From: Candidatus Dietzia intestinigallinarum
GTDB lineage: Bacteria > Actinomycetota > Actinomycetes > Mycobacteriales > Mycobacteriaceae
NCBI GenBank assembly: GCA_019119875.1
Contig: DWWG01000162.1
Location: forward strand, 1 to 51,241
Reading direction: 5' to 3'
Length of the DNA stretch: 51,241 nt
The position numbers were made by a program, and so were the translations under genes. Below, piece after piece: positions 28,037 to 37,872 of the stretch. Below the pieces are notes generated by a model. That model was not told the DNA's origin, made no database searches, and saw only the letters and a list, made by a program, of their open reading frames with translations. Every line of letters starts with the position of its first letter. Position 1 is the first letter of the stretch.

Positions 28037-28200
28037 CCGCCCGCGGCCGCGTCGAGATGCCCCGGCGGTGTCTGTGCGACGGCGTGGACGTGTTGACGTG
28101 ACGAGTTCGTGTCGTACCCCGCCTCTAGTGTCTGCTCCCACGGATGCCCGGCACCGATATCGCGTGTCGGTAACGGATGGGCAACGCGCCCGGGACGGAG

Positions 28201-28216
28201 TGTGACGTAGATCATG
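28201..28216. promoter_or_regulatory. Possible CRP/GlxR-type site at the small Cys-rich gene
   Basis: TGTGA-N6-TCATG matches the CRP-family palindrome TGTGA-N6-TCACA in its left half and three of five bases of the right half. It overlaps the start codon at 28214, so binding would block expression. Confidence 0.3.
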
Positions 28217-28432
28217 TTGTCGATCGATTGTGGGGCCTGCCCCGCCGCGCCCCGGGGGTGCGAGGGCTGCATCGTGGCGTTCCTTGAATCCGATAACCTG
28301 CAGGTAGATGAGCTTTCGCCGGAATCGTGCGGGTTTGTGCTCCCCCCTGAGGTCCGTGCCGCCATCGAGGTGTTGCGCGATGTCGGAATGGTCTCTTCCG
28401 TCGAGATTCTGGCGGCATTTCCCGCCGCGTAG
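28214..28432 (+). CDS. Small cysteine-rich conserved protein, putative metal-binding
   Basis: A 72-residue protein with Cys6, Cys9, Cys16 and Cys19 in a CxxC-x6-CxxC arrangement at the N-terminus (IDCGACPAAPRGCEGC), suggesting zinc or Fe-S binding. The C-terminal half (EVRAAIEVLRDVGMVSS) is a short amphipathic helix. Similar small proteins with DCxxC...CxxC are common in actinobacteria next to NlpC/P60 genes; no function is known to me. ATG at 28214 lacks a good ribosome-binding site. The c-di-AMP riboswitch of the next gene starts 88 nt downstream. Confidence 0.65.
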   Translation: MLSIDCGACPAAPRGCEGCIVAFLESDNLQVDELSPESCGFVLPPEVRAAIEVLRDVGMVSSVEILAAFPAA

Positions 28433-28519
28433 GCGATGGGCTGGACTTCGGCGAGATGGTTTCGTAACCTTTTCGAGACCTCGGAAGTCATCGCCCACCC
28501 GCCGGTGGGGAGCCGGGGT

Positions 28520-28650
28520 CAACACCTAAGCACCGTGTCGGTGCGCCGGGGAACCGAGAACTATTGGGGTGAATCGCCCGAGGGCCTGACGGCCCGGGGC
28601 GTAGGACAGACTTCCGTGTCCGAATCCGTCAGCTAACCCGGTCGGTGTCG
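28520..28650 (+). ncRNA. c-di-AMP riboswitch (ydaO/yuaA type)
   Basis: Conserved ydaO-class blocks are visible in order: CCGGGGAACCGAGAAC, TTGGGGTGAATCGC, AGGGC, and the 3' core CCGAATCCGTCAGCTAACC. The outer stem can be CAACACC (28520-28526) with GGTGTCG (28644-28650), one mismatch. It sits 25 nt before the NlpC/P60 start, the typical actinobacterial context, where c-di-AMP normally turns peptidoglycan hydrolase genes off. Confidence 0.9.
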
Positions 28651-28674
28651 CAGGAAGAAAGAGGATTGTCTCTC

Positions 28675-29280
28675 GTGGGAGCCCACAGCATCAAGACCAG
28701 TTCGGCCGGCCGTCGTGTGGCCGCGGCCGGACTGCTCGCCGCCGGAGCGGCTGTCGCCGGATCCGGTACCGCCGCCGCCGCGCCGGTGACCGTCGACGTC
28801 CCCGTCGAGTTCCAGCTTCCGGGGGTGCCCGCGCAGGTCACCGTCGACCTGCCCGAGGGCATCGCCCTTCCGGCCGGCCTCGAGCAGGCGGCCGCCCCGG
28901 TCCAGGAGTTCGCGGCCCCCGCGCCCGAGGTCTCCACCGGTCAGAAGATCCTCGACGCCGCGACGACCCGCGTCGGCTCTCCCTACGTCTGGGGCGCCAC
29001 CGGTCCGGACTCGTTCGACTGCTCCGGCCTCACCTCGTGGGCCTACCAGCAGGCCGGGATCTCCATCCCGCGCACCAGCCAGGCCCAGATCGGTGGCGGG
29101 ACCCAGGTCTCGAAGGCCGACCTGCAGCCGGGCGACATCGTCGCCTTCTACAGCGGCGCAAGCCATGTCGGCATCTACGCCGGCAACGGCCAGGTCGTCC
29201 ACGCGCCGTACTCCGGTACCTCGGTGAGCTACGCCCCGGTGGACTCGATGCCGTTCTACGGTGCGACCCGCTACTACTGA
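28675..29280 (+). CDS. Secreted NlpC/P60 peptidoglycan endopeptidase under c-di-AMP riboswitch control
   Basis: A 201-residue secreted cell-wall hydrolase. The signal peptide (about 1-36) is followed by a short Val/Pro-rich spacer. The C-terminal NlpC/P60 domain (about 85-201) has Cys116 (FDCSGLTSW), His164 (SHVGIYAG) and His176 (VVHAPYSG). GTG at 28675 has AGAGGA nine nt upstream. The frame extends into the riboswitch but cannot start there sensibly. The close pair with the next NlpC/P60 gene corresponds to the Rv2190c/cg2401-cg2402 region. It ends at a hairpin terminator. Confidence 0.93.
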   Translation: MGAHSIKTSSAGRRVAAAGLLAAGAAVAGSGTAAAAPVTVDVPVEFQLPGVPAQVTVDLPEGIALPAGLEQAAAPVQEFAAPAPEVSTGQKILDAATTRVGSPYVWGATGPDSFDCSGLTSWAYQQAGISIPRTSQAQIGGGTQVSKADLQPGDIVAFYSGASHVGIYAGNGQVVHAPYSGTSVSYAPVDSMPFYGATRYY

Positions 29281-29300
29281 TCGGGTCGACTGAACTCCCC

Positions 29301-29345
29301 AGACCCCGCCGGCCCGGCGATGAACCGGCCCCGGCGGGGTCTTGT
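29301..29345 (+). terminator. Terminator between the two NlpC/P60 genes
   Basis: Perfect 12-bp outer arms AGACCCCGCCGG (29301-29312) and CCGGCGGGGTCT (29331-29342), with further inner pairing, followed by TGT. It starts 20 nt after the first gene's stop. Confidence 0.8.
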
Positions 29346-29446
29346 CGGCTGTAACATTCCACGGTGCGCCCCCGATTCCACCGTTGACATCCGCGCCAGC
29401 GGACGCCTGGGAATCCCCACCGAGCCGAGAGTTCGAACCACGTCAG

Positions 29447-30541
29447 ATGACCCGTCGTTTCAGTGCGGCCGCAGTCGGTGCGGCCATGGCCACAGTGCTC
29501 ATCTGTGGCGGTGTCGCCGCCGCGCAGCCGGCGTCTCCGGATCAGCAGCCCGCAGTCGACGTCCCGCAGCCGGTCGACGTCCCGGCGGACAGCGCCCCGG
29601 CGGACGCGTCACCGGCGGCAGGGGAGGACCTCGCCGAGCTGTCGAGATTGTCCGAGGAGGCCGGGGCGCTGGGTGAAGAACTCCACCTGGCCCGCGCGGA
29701 ACTGGACCGGGCGGTCGCAGAAAGGGATCGCCTCGAGCGCGCGGCCGGGGTCGCCGCGGCATTGGCGGCCACCGCCGAAGGGAACGCGCAGAGAGACCAG
29801 GTGGTCGTGGATCACCTCGCCGCGATGAGATACCGCAGCGGGGACACGGGTCCGACGCGTGCGGCGGTGTTGGCGGAGAGCCCCGAGGACCTGGTGCGGC
29901 GACTCGACGCGCTCAGGCGGATCTCCGGGGCCACCACAAGTGCGCTGGATGCCTCCAGGGCGGCCTCCGCGGAGGCCGCACGGCTCCGGGAAGAGGCCGT
30001 CGGCGCAGCCGATGCCGCGAGGGCTGCGGCCGACGACGCCAGGCAGAAGACCGACGATCTCGACCGCCGGTCGGACGAGATGCGCGACAGGATGGACGAG
30101 GTCCGTCGTCGGGTCGACGCGCTCTCGGATACACAGCGCGCGTTGTGGGCCGGTGGACCCGTCGTCCCCGAGGGGTACGTGGCCCCGCCGGTGGACGGCA
30201 TCAACTCCGCAGCCCTGCGGACCGCCCTGACCCGGCTCGGAGCGCCCTATTCGTGGGGTGCGACGGGCCCCTCGGAGTTCGACTGTTCCGGTCTCATGGT
30301 GTGGTCGTACGCGCAGGAGGGAAAGACTCTTCCCCGGTCGAGTCAGGCTCAGGCGGTCTCGGGTGCGCCGGTCGCCCCCTCGGACATGCAGCCGGGCGAC
30401 CTCGTCATCTACTACCCGGGCGCCACCCACGTCGGAATGTACGCGGGGGACGGTCTCGTCATCCACGCCCCGACTTACGGAGTCCCGGTGAAACTGGAGC
30501 GGGTCGACGCGATGCCGATCAGCGCGATCCGTCGGTACTGA
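29447..30541 (+). CDS. Secreted NlpC/P60 endopeptidase with coiled-coil domain (RipC/Rv2190c-like)
   Basis: A 364-residue peptidoglycan hydrolase. The signal peptide spans about 1-26, then a Pro/Val/Asp-rich stretch to about 60. A long coiled coil (about 62-232), rich in Ala/Arg/Glu/Asp heptads, resembles the segment through which FtsEX controls RipC-like enzymes. The NlpC/P60 domain (about 252-364) has Cys280, His328 and His340. ATG at 29447 gives a clean signal peptide but has a weak ribosome-binding site; the frame opens at 29342. It is separated from the riboswitch-controlled paralogue by a terminator, so it probably has its own promoter. Confidence 0.92.
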   Translation: MTRRFSAAAVGAAMATVLICGGVAAAQPASPDQQPAVDVPQPVDVPADSAPADASPAAGEDLAELSRLSEEAGALGEELHLARAELDRAVAERDRLERAAGVAAALAATAEGNAQRDQVVVDHLAAMRYRSGDTGPTRAAVLAESPEDLVRRLDALRRISGATTSALDASRAASAEAARLREEAVGAADAARAAADDARQKTDDLDRRSDEMRDRMDEVRRRVDALSDTQRALWAGGPVVPEGYVAPPVDGINSAALRTALTRLGAPYSWGATGPSEFDCSGLMVWSYAQEGKTLPRSSQAQAVSGAPVAPSDMQPGDLVIYYPGATHVGMYAGDGLVIHAPTYGVPVKLERVDAMPISAIRRY

Positions 30542-30606
30542 CCCCACGCCCCGGGACCGGCAGGTCGGGAGAGAGCGCGGTCGGCCGTGTGGCAGGCTCG
30601 GAGCCG

Positions 30607-31740
30607 ATGACCAAGACCCTGCTGATCACCAACGACTACCCGCCCCGGCCCGGCGGCATCCAGTCGTACCTCGAGACGTATCTCGAGCATCTCGACCCCG
30701 ACGACGTGGCGGTCCTGGCCTCCACCTTCCGCGGTGAGGAATCGGCCCGGTACGACGAGTCGAAGCCCTACCTGGTGGAGCGGGTCCCCACCGAGATGCT
30801 GCTCCCGACACCGGATCTGGCCGCCAGAGCCCGGCGTCTGGCGGAGGACTTCGGTGCGACCACCATCTGGTTCGGTGCGGCCGCGCCCCTGGCTGCCATG
30901 GCACCGGTGCTCAGGGAGGGGCCGGTGAACCGGATCGTGGCGAGCACACACGGTCACGAGGTCGGGTGGTCCATGCTCCCGGGGTCCCGTCAGATCCTCC
31001 GGCTGATCGGTGACTCCACCGACGCCGTCACCTACGTCAGCGAGTACACGCGTCGCCGTGTCGCCTCCGCGTTCGGCCCGCGGGCCAGGCTCGTACATCA
31101 GCCGGGAGGCGTGGACACGGACCGGTTCCGCCCCGACCCCGCGGCCCGCCGGGCGATCCGGGAACGCTACGGGGTGACGGACAACGACGTGATCGTATGT
31201 CTGTCCCGCCTGGTTCCCCGGAAGGGGCAGGACATGCTGATCCGCGCGATGCCGGTGATCGCCGGGCAGGTGCCCGGGGCCGTCCTCGTCGTCGTCGGCG
31301 GTGGACCCTACCGGCGAACCCTGGAGGGCCTCGCGCGACGCCACGGCGTCGCAGACCGGGTGATCTTCACGGGCCGCGTCCCCGCCGGGGAGATCGTCGA
31401 CCACCACCGCATGGCCGACGTCTTCGCCATGCCCTGCCGCACCCGCGGCGCCGGGCTGGACGTCGAGGGACTGGGAATCGTCTACCTCGAGGCGTCGGCC
31501 TGTGGCGTGCCCGTGGTGGCCGGACGCAGCGGTGGTGCTCCCGAGACGGTCCAGCACGGCCGCACCGGATCGGTGGTGGACGGTACCTCCGTCACCGAGA
31601 TCGCCGAGGCCGTGATCGAGATCCTCGGCGACCGCCCGAGGGCGTCCGCGATGGGCGTGCGGGGCCGCAACTGGGTCCTGGACCGCTGGCGCTGGCAGGA
31701 CCTGGCCGAAGACATGGAACGCGTGCTCTCGGGGGACTGA
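30607..31740 (+). CDS. pimB: GDP-mannose-dependent alpha-(1-6)-phosphatidylinositol monomannoside mannosyltransferase
   Basis: A 377-residue GT4 glycosyltransferase adding the second mannose to phosphatidylinositol mannoside, the anchor of lipomannan and lipoarabinomannan. The N-terminal LITNDYPPRPGGIQSYLETY is typical of the PimB' (Rv2188c) subfamily. Acceptor and GT-B features follow: STHGHEVGW, VYLSRLVPRKGQD-like SRLVPRKGQDMLI, and the EGLGIVYLEASACGVPV nucleotide-sugar motif with both conserved Glu. ATG at 30607 has GGAG close upstream. It is convergent with fadD15, as in mycobacteria. Confidence 0.93.
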   Translation: MTKTLLITNDYPPRPGGIQSYLETYLEHLDPDDVAVLASTFRGEESARYDESKPYLVERVPTEMLLPTPDLAARARRLAEDFGATTIWFGAAAPLAAMAPVLREGPVNRIVASTHGHEVGWSMLPGSRQILRLIGDSTDAVTYVSEYTRRRVASAFGPRARLVHQPGGVDTDRFRPDPAARRAIRERYGVTDNDVIVCLSRLVPRKGQDMLIRAMPVIAGQVPGAVLVVVGGGPYRRTLEGLARRHGVADRVIFTGRVPAGEIVDHHRMADVFAMPCRTRGAGLDVEGLGIVYLEASACGVPVVAGRSGGAPETVQHGRTGSVVDGTSVTEIAEAVIEILGDRPRASAMGVRGRNWVLDRWRWQDLAEDMERVLSGD

Positions 31741-31834
31741 CCCGGGAGAACACGCGCACCGTGACGTCGGGCGCGCCGAGACGTCGGGCGCAGCGTGACG
31801 ACGCGGGTACCGCGGCGCGGACGCGTGGCCCGCC

Positions 31835-33634
31835 TCAGGCGTAGAGCGACTCGATCTGCTGCGCGTACTTCTGGTGCACCACGTTGCGCTTGACCTTGAG
31901 CGAGGCGGTCAGCTCCCCGGTCTCCTCGGTGAACTGGTCCGGCAGCACGTGGTACTTCTTGATCGATTCGGTGTGCGAGACAGACCGGTTGGCCCGCGCC
32001 AGTGTCTGATCCAGGTACTGGATCATGTCGGCGTCCTTGAGTAGTTCGTAGAGTGAGCCGGTCTTGCCGTTCTGGTTCTTCCACCGCTCGAGCCCCTCCG
32101 GATCGAGGGTGAGCAGCACGGAGATGAAGGGCTGGCCGTCGCCGACGCACACCGCCTCGGCGACCAGGGGGTCCGCGCGCAGGGCGTCCTCGAGCTGGTT
32201 GGGGGCGACGTTCTTGCCGCCCGCGGTGACGATGATCTCCTTCTTGCGACCGGTGATCGTCAGGTAGCCGTCCTCGTCGAGGAAACCGAGATCGCCGGTG
32301 CGGAACCAACCGTCGGAGAACGCCTCGGCGGTGGCCTTGTCGTTCTGCCAGTAACCTGACGTGACCACGGGCCCGCTGACCTCGACCTCGCCGTCGGTGG
32401 CGATACGTACCGCGCAGCCGGGCAGTGGTTGGCCGACGCTGCCGATGCGCATGTGGCCGGGGGTGTTGACCGTGATGGCCGCGCAGGTCTCCGTCAGGCC
32501 GTAGCCCTCGAAGATGTTCACACCGATGCCGTCGAAGAAGTGGGTCAGTCGCTCGCCCAGTGCCGCGCCGCCGGAGATGGCGATCTCGCACCGTCCGCCG
32601 AGTGCGGCGACGAGTTTGGCGTAGACCAGCTTGGAGAACACCGCGTGCCGGAGCTTCAGGAGCGGGCCGATGCGGCCGTCCTGGCGTGCGCGCGAATACG
32701 CGACCGCGGTGTCGGTGGCCTTGTCGAACATCCAGGCCTTGAACGCCCCTCCGTCCTGGGCGGTGGCCTGGGCCTTGTTGAACACCTTCTGGAACACCCG
32801 GGGGACCGCGAGGATGTAGTGCGGGCGCATCTCGCCGAACGTGTCGACGAGGTTGGTCAGGTCGGAGGAGTGCGCGATCGTGACACCGGCGTGGAAACCC
32901 GCGAACGTGATGGCCCGGGCCAGGACGTGGGCCAACGGCAGGAACATCACCGTGGTCGAGTCGTCGCGCAGGTAGTTCCTGAACGGGGTCTCCAGCACGG
33001 ACAGCGTCTCGGACATGAAGTTCCGGTGGGTGAGCATGCAGCCCTTGGGGCGGCCCGTGGTCCCGGACGTGTAGATGAGGGTCGCGGGGGAGTCGGCCGT
33101 GACCGAGGCCCTCCGCTCGTCCAGAACCGACTCGTCCACAGCGGCACCCTCGGCGCCGAGCACGTCGATCACCGGGGTCGATCCGTCGATCACCAGTACC
33201 CCGGGGTCGGATTCCAGCCCGGTGATCCCCTCACGCGCCGTGACCGCGTGGGACTCGAGCTCGACGATGATCAACCGGGCCGCGGAGTCCTCCATGATCC
33301 ACCGGATCTGTTCGGCGCTGGAGGAGTCGTAGACCGGCACGGTGACGCCGCCGACGGCCCAGATCGCGAAATCGAGGACATTCCACTCGTAACGCGTGGA
33401 ACAGAGCAACGCGACCCGGTCCCCGGCCTCGATGCCGCGGGCGACGAGACCGCGCGCCACAGCGCGGACCGTGTCGGCGAACTCCCTGTTGGTGACATCG
33501 ACCCACCTGCCGCCCACCGGTTTCTGGAACGCCACGTTGTCCGGGCTCTGCACGGCACGGTCGTACGCGGACTGGACGCATGACCAGTCGTCGGCGACGG
33601 TGAATGTGGCGGGTGCGGCGACGTATTCGCGCAA
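31835..33634 (-). CDS. fadD15: Long-chain fatty-acid-CoA ligase
   Basis: A 599-residue AMP-forming acyl-CoA synthetase. The phosphate-binding motif is YTSGTTGRPKGCMLTH, and later GYGLTETCAAITVN and the adenylate hinge FRTGDLGFLDEDGYLTITGRKKEII are present. Start is TTG at 33634 with GGGAGG about six nt upstream. It corresponds by synteny to Rv2187 (fadD15). It activates free fatty acids for degradation or lipid synthesis. It diverges from the SRPBCC-ArsA-acyltransferase group, with 138 bp between. Confidence 0.94.
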   Translation of the reverse strand: MREYVAAPATFTVADDWSCVQSAYDRAVQSPDNVAFQKPVGGRWVDVTNREFADTVRAVARGLVARGIEAGDRVALLCSTRYEWNVLDFAIWAVGGVTVPVYDSSSAEQIRWIMEDSAARLIIVELESHAVTAREGITGLESDPGVLVIDGSTPVIDVLGAEGAAVDESVLDERRASVTADSPATLIYTSGTTGRPKGCMLTHRNFMSETLSVLETPFRNYLRDDSTTVMFLPLAHVLARAITFAGFHAGVTIAHSSDLTNLVDTFGEMRPHYILAVPRVFQKVFNKAQATAQDGGAFKAWMFDKATDTAVAYSRARQDGRIGPLLKLRHAVFSKLVYAKLVAALGGRCEIAISGGAALGERLTHFFDGIGVNIFEGYGLTETCAAITVNTPGHMRIGSVGQPLPGCAVRIATDGEVEVSGPVVTSGYWQNDKATAEAFSDGWFRTGDLGFLDEDGYLTITGRKKEIIVTAGGKNVAPNQLEDALRADPLVAEAVCVGDGQPFISVLLTLDPEGLERWKNQNGKTGSLYELLKDADMIQYLDQTLARANRSVSHTESIKKYHVLPDQFTEETGELTASLKVKRNVVHQKYAQQIESLYA

Positions 33635-33772
33635 AGGGTCCTCCCGGTGGAGACGATCACTGTATGTCTTTCACCTCACACTATCCCCGTACCTGGTCTG
33701 CGGCTACGGCACCCGTTACCCGCGAGCTCGGCGAGGACACATCTCCGTCCCTGATATGTGAAGCTTGAGGGT

Positions 33773-34234
33773 ATGAGCGACGACAACGGCGTGCCCGAGG
33801 TCTGGCCGACCCGGGACTCCACGGTGGTCGAGGCGACGCCGGAAGCCGTCATGGCCGTGATCTCCGATTTCTCCGCGTACCCGGAGTGGTCCACGTCGAT
33901 CCGGGTGGCCGAGGTGCTGTCGATCGGCCCCGACGACCGTCCCGATCGCGTGCGATTCGAGCTCGAGGCGGGCGCGATAATCGACGAATATGTTCTCGCC
34001 TACTCGTGGTCCGCGGACGACCGGGGACTCGAGTGGCGGCTCGAGAGCTCGACCCTGCAGAAGTCGCAACGGGGGAGCTACCGGCTCGAGCCGGTGGAGG
34101 GCGGCACACGGGTCGACTACGAACTCGAGATCGAACTCGTGGTCCCGGTGATCGGCAGTCTGCGCACCCGGGCCGAACGACGCATCCTCGGGGACGCACT
34201 GAACGAACTGAAGCGGAGGGCTGAGGCCAGGTGA
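33773..34234 (+). CDS. SRPBCC (START-like) family protein, Rv2185c/TB16.3 type
   Basis: A 153-residue single-domain protein of the polyketide cyclase/START-like helix-grip fold. The pattern STVVEATPEAVMAVISDFSAYPEWSTSIRVAEVL is classical for the family, as is EWRLESSTLQKSQRGSYRLEP. The ligand is unknown; a hydrophobic or lipid ligand is usual for the fold. ATG at 33773; GTG at 33758 is an alternative. It overlaps the next start by 4 nt (GTGA), so the two products are probably made together. Confidence 0.88.
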   Translation: MSDDNGVPEVWPTRDSTVVEATPEAVMAVISDFSAYPEWSTSIRVAEVLSIGPDDRPDRVRFELEAGAIIDEYVLAYSWSADDRGLEWRLESSTLQKSQRGSYRLEPVEGGTRVDYELEIELVVPVIGSLRTRAERRILGDALNELKRRAEAR

Positions 34235-35118
34235 AGGAAACCCGTGTCGTCGTCGTCATGGGCGCAGACCCCGCGCAACGCGCGGTACGGACCGCGGACC
34301 TCCTCACCGGCACCGGGGGGACAGCCCTGCTGCTCACCGGACACCCCGACGCGGTGGACCCGCGCCTCGACACCGGTGAGTCCGGACGCGTGGAGGTGCG
34401 TGCCGACGACCCGACCGCGCGGCTGGAGGCCTTCAGGTCCGGCGCCGTGGACCCCGACGACGACGTGTTGGCAGCGCTGTCTGCCGGCGCGGACACCCCG
34501 CTGTCGGCGGTGCTCGGATGGGAGTATGCGCGCCGGGCGGCGGCGGCCGGCTACTGGGACGTGGTCGTGGTGGAACTCGACGGTGACCTCGCCGCCGTGC
34601 GTCGCCTGGCGGCAGCCGGCCAACTGGCGGCGTTCGTGGAGAGCCGATGGCCCGCCCACGTCCGATACGCGTCGATGGCCGCCGGGGACCTCGCCGACGT
34701 ACGGGTCCGCGAGGCCCACCGGCTGGCGCTGCTCGCCGACGACGTGGCCGATTTCCTGGCCGGCCCGCTCCGGGTGGTGGTCGCGGGCGGGGCGCCCGAA
34801 CGCACCACGGCGATGGCCGAGCTCGCGCGCGGCGCGGTCACACCCGACATCGAGACCGACGACGCCGGCACCTACCTGGTCACCTACCCGTCACCCGCCA
34901 TGCCCTCCACGCCCGCGACCGTCGACGGAACCGCGCTCCGACTGGAGCACGACGGGTTCGAAGCGGTGCTGCCGCTGCCGTCACTGCTGGCGAGATGCGT
35001 CCTGACCGGCTCCGATTATGACGCCGCGGCCGGCCGGGTCATCCTGCGGTTCGTGCCCGACCCGGATCTGTGGCCCCCGAATCTCGTACCGTCCGGATTC
35101 GCCGGCCGCGCCGGGTAA
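34231..35118 (+). CDS. ArsA-like protein with degenerate nucleotide-binding site (Rv2184c position)
   Basis: A 295-residue protein whose N-terminal strand RVVVVMGADPAQRAVRTADLLTG aligns with the start of ArsA/GET3 ATPases. The expected GKGGVGKT P-loop is replaced by GADPAQRA, with no Lys or paired Gly. The switch region DVVVVELDGD also lacks the usual DTAPTGH. It is shorter than Rv2184c-type proteins (about 380 residues as I recall). The GTG at 34231 overlaps the SRPBCC stop by 4 nt. Probably a non-ATPase scaffold; the assignment rests on synteny and the residual fold pattern. Confidence 0.7.
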   Translation: MKETRVVVVMGADPAQRAVRTADLLTGTGGTALLLTGHPDAVDPRLDTGESGRVEVRADDPTARLEAFRSGAVDPDDDVLAALSAGADTPLSAVLGWEYARRAAAAGYWDVVVVELDGDLAAVRRLAAAGQLAAFVESRWPAHVRYASMAAGDLADVRVREAHRLALLADDVADFLAGPLRVVVAGGAPERTTAMAELARGAVTPDIETDDAGTYLVTYPSPAMPSTPATVDGTALRLEHDGFEAVLPLPSLLARCVLTGSDYDAAAGRVILRFVPDPDLWPPNLVPSGFAGRAG

Positions 35119-35163
35119 TATCCACCACCTACCAGACCCATCGAACCGAGGAACGGTGACAGG

Positions 35164-35904
35164 TTGCTGTACTGGCTGTTCAAGTACGTGCTCATCGGGC
35201 CCTTTCTCCGATTGACCAGCCGTCAGGTCGTCACCGGCAAGGAACATTTCCCCCGCTCCGGGGCCGCGCTGCTGGTCGGCAACCATCTGTCCGTCGGCGA
35301 CTGGCTGTTCATGCCGCTGCTCATGCCGCGCCGGGTGACGTTCCTGGCCAAGAGCGACTACTTCACCGGAACCGGCATCAAGGGCATGCTCAGCCGCTGG
35401 TTCTTCGCCGGATCCGGTCAGCACCCGATCGACCGCACCAACGCGGACGCCGCGCAGGCGGCGATGAACGCCGGACTCGAGGTGCTGTCCGAGGGCGAGA
35501 TCCTGTGCATCTACCCGGAGGGCACACGGTCCCCGGACGGGCGCCTCTACCGGGGTAAGACCGGGCCAGCCCGCCTCGCCATGAAGGCCGGGGTCCCCGT
35601 CATCCCGATCGGTGTCACGGGCACCGGTGACTACATCCGGGCGCTCACCAAGCCGAAGCTCGGCCGCCGTCCCGTGGTCCGGGTGATGGTCGGCGAGCCG
35701 CTGGACATCTCCGCGTGGGCGGGCCGTGAGGGCGACCGCGCCGCCGAGCGTGAGATCACCGACGAGCTGATGCTCAGGATCCAGGCTCTGACCGGGCAGG
35801 AGTACCTGCCGGACGTCTACGGTGCGGATATGAAGAAGCGGTTCGACGCCATCCGTGAATCCGGACGCAACCTGCTCGACCAGCCTGTCGACGGGTCGAG
35901 CTGA
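35164..35904 (+). CDS. 1-acyl-sn-glycerol-3-phosphate acyltransferase family protein (Rv2182c-like)
   Basis: A 246-residue PlsC-family acyltransferase. Catalytic NHxxxxD is NHLSVGD (about residues 41-47). It is followed by RVTFLAKSDYF, the SGQHPIDR block and YPEGTRSPDGRLYRGKTG for glycerophosphate binding. It probably acylates lysophosphatidate or a mannolipid at the inner membrane. Start is TTG at 35164; GAGGAACGG lies about 9 nt upstream. It follows the ArsA-like gene after 45 nt and precedes the RNase AS gene by 4 nt, forming one likely operon with them. Confidence 0.9.
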   Translation: MLYWLFKYVLIGPFLRLTSRQVVTGKEHFPRSGAALLVGNHLSVGDWLFMPLLMPRRVTFLAKSDYFTGTGIKGMLSRWFFAGSGQHPIDRTNADAAQAAMNAGLEVLSEGEILCIYPEGTRSPDGRLYRGKTGPARLAMKAGVPVIPIGVTGTGDYIRALTKPKLGRRPVVRVMVGEPLDISAWAGREGDRAAEREITDELMLRIQALTGQEYLPDVYGADMKKRFDAIRESGRNLLDQPVDGSS

Positions 35905-35908
35905 CCCG

Positions 35909-36406
35909 GTGCGCTATTTCTACGACTGCGAGTTCATCGAGAACGGAATCACCATCGACCTGGTGTCGGTGGGCGTCGTGGCCGAGGACGGCCGCGAGTT
36001 CTACGCCGTCTCCACCGAGTTCGATGCAGGGGCGGCGGGGCCGTGGGTGCGGCGGAACGTACTGCCGAAGCTGCCCAGTCCCTCGTCCGAGGTCTGGAAG
36101 TCGCGGTCCAGGATCCGCGACGAGCTCTACGACTTCGTCACCGCGCCACCGACCGGTGAGGTCGAGATGTGGGCGTGGATCGGCGCCTACGACCACGTGG
36201 CGGTGTGCCAGCTGTGGGGCGACATGACCCGGCTGCCGGCCGCGATGCCCCGGTTCACCCGGGACGTCCGGCAGCTGTGGGAGATGGCCGGCAAGCCGGA
36301 CCTGCCCACCCACCCCGGCGGTGAGCACGACGCGCTCGCCGACGCCCGGCACGCGATGCTCCGCTTCCGCGCGATCGCCGCGAGAGCTCCTCACCTGGGG
36401 CTCTGA
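35909..36406 (+). CDS. RNase AS, polyadenylate-specific 3'-5' exoribonuclease (Rv2179c type)
   Basis: A 165-residue DEDDh exoribonuclease with the expected length. Asp6 and Glu8 (YDCEFIENG) are the first metal ligands; the last His and Asp are in GEHDALADARHAM. The Rv2179c family acts on RNA with poly(A)-like 3' ends. The GTG at 35909 is four nt after the acyltransferase stop; the frame open from 35855 runs back into that gene. It precedes aroG by 36 nt. Confidence 0.9.
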   Translation: MRYFYDCEFIENGITIDLVSVGVVAEDGREFYAVSTEFDAGAAGPWVRRNVLPKLPSPSSEVWKSRSRIRDELYDFVTAPPTGEVEMWAWIGAYDHVAVCQLWGDMTRLPAAMPRFTRDVRQLWEMAGKPDLPTHPGGEHDALADARHAMLRFRAIAARAPHLGL

Positions 36407-37849
<1,443 letters not shown>

Positions 37850-37872
37850 ACGGGCGACGTCCCGGTGCCGGG

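Noticed and set aside
31741-31834. Direct repeat ACGTCGGGCGC between pimB and fadD15
   Set aside because: Only two 11-bp copies in GC-rich convergent spacer; too short to support a feature.
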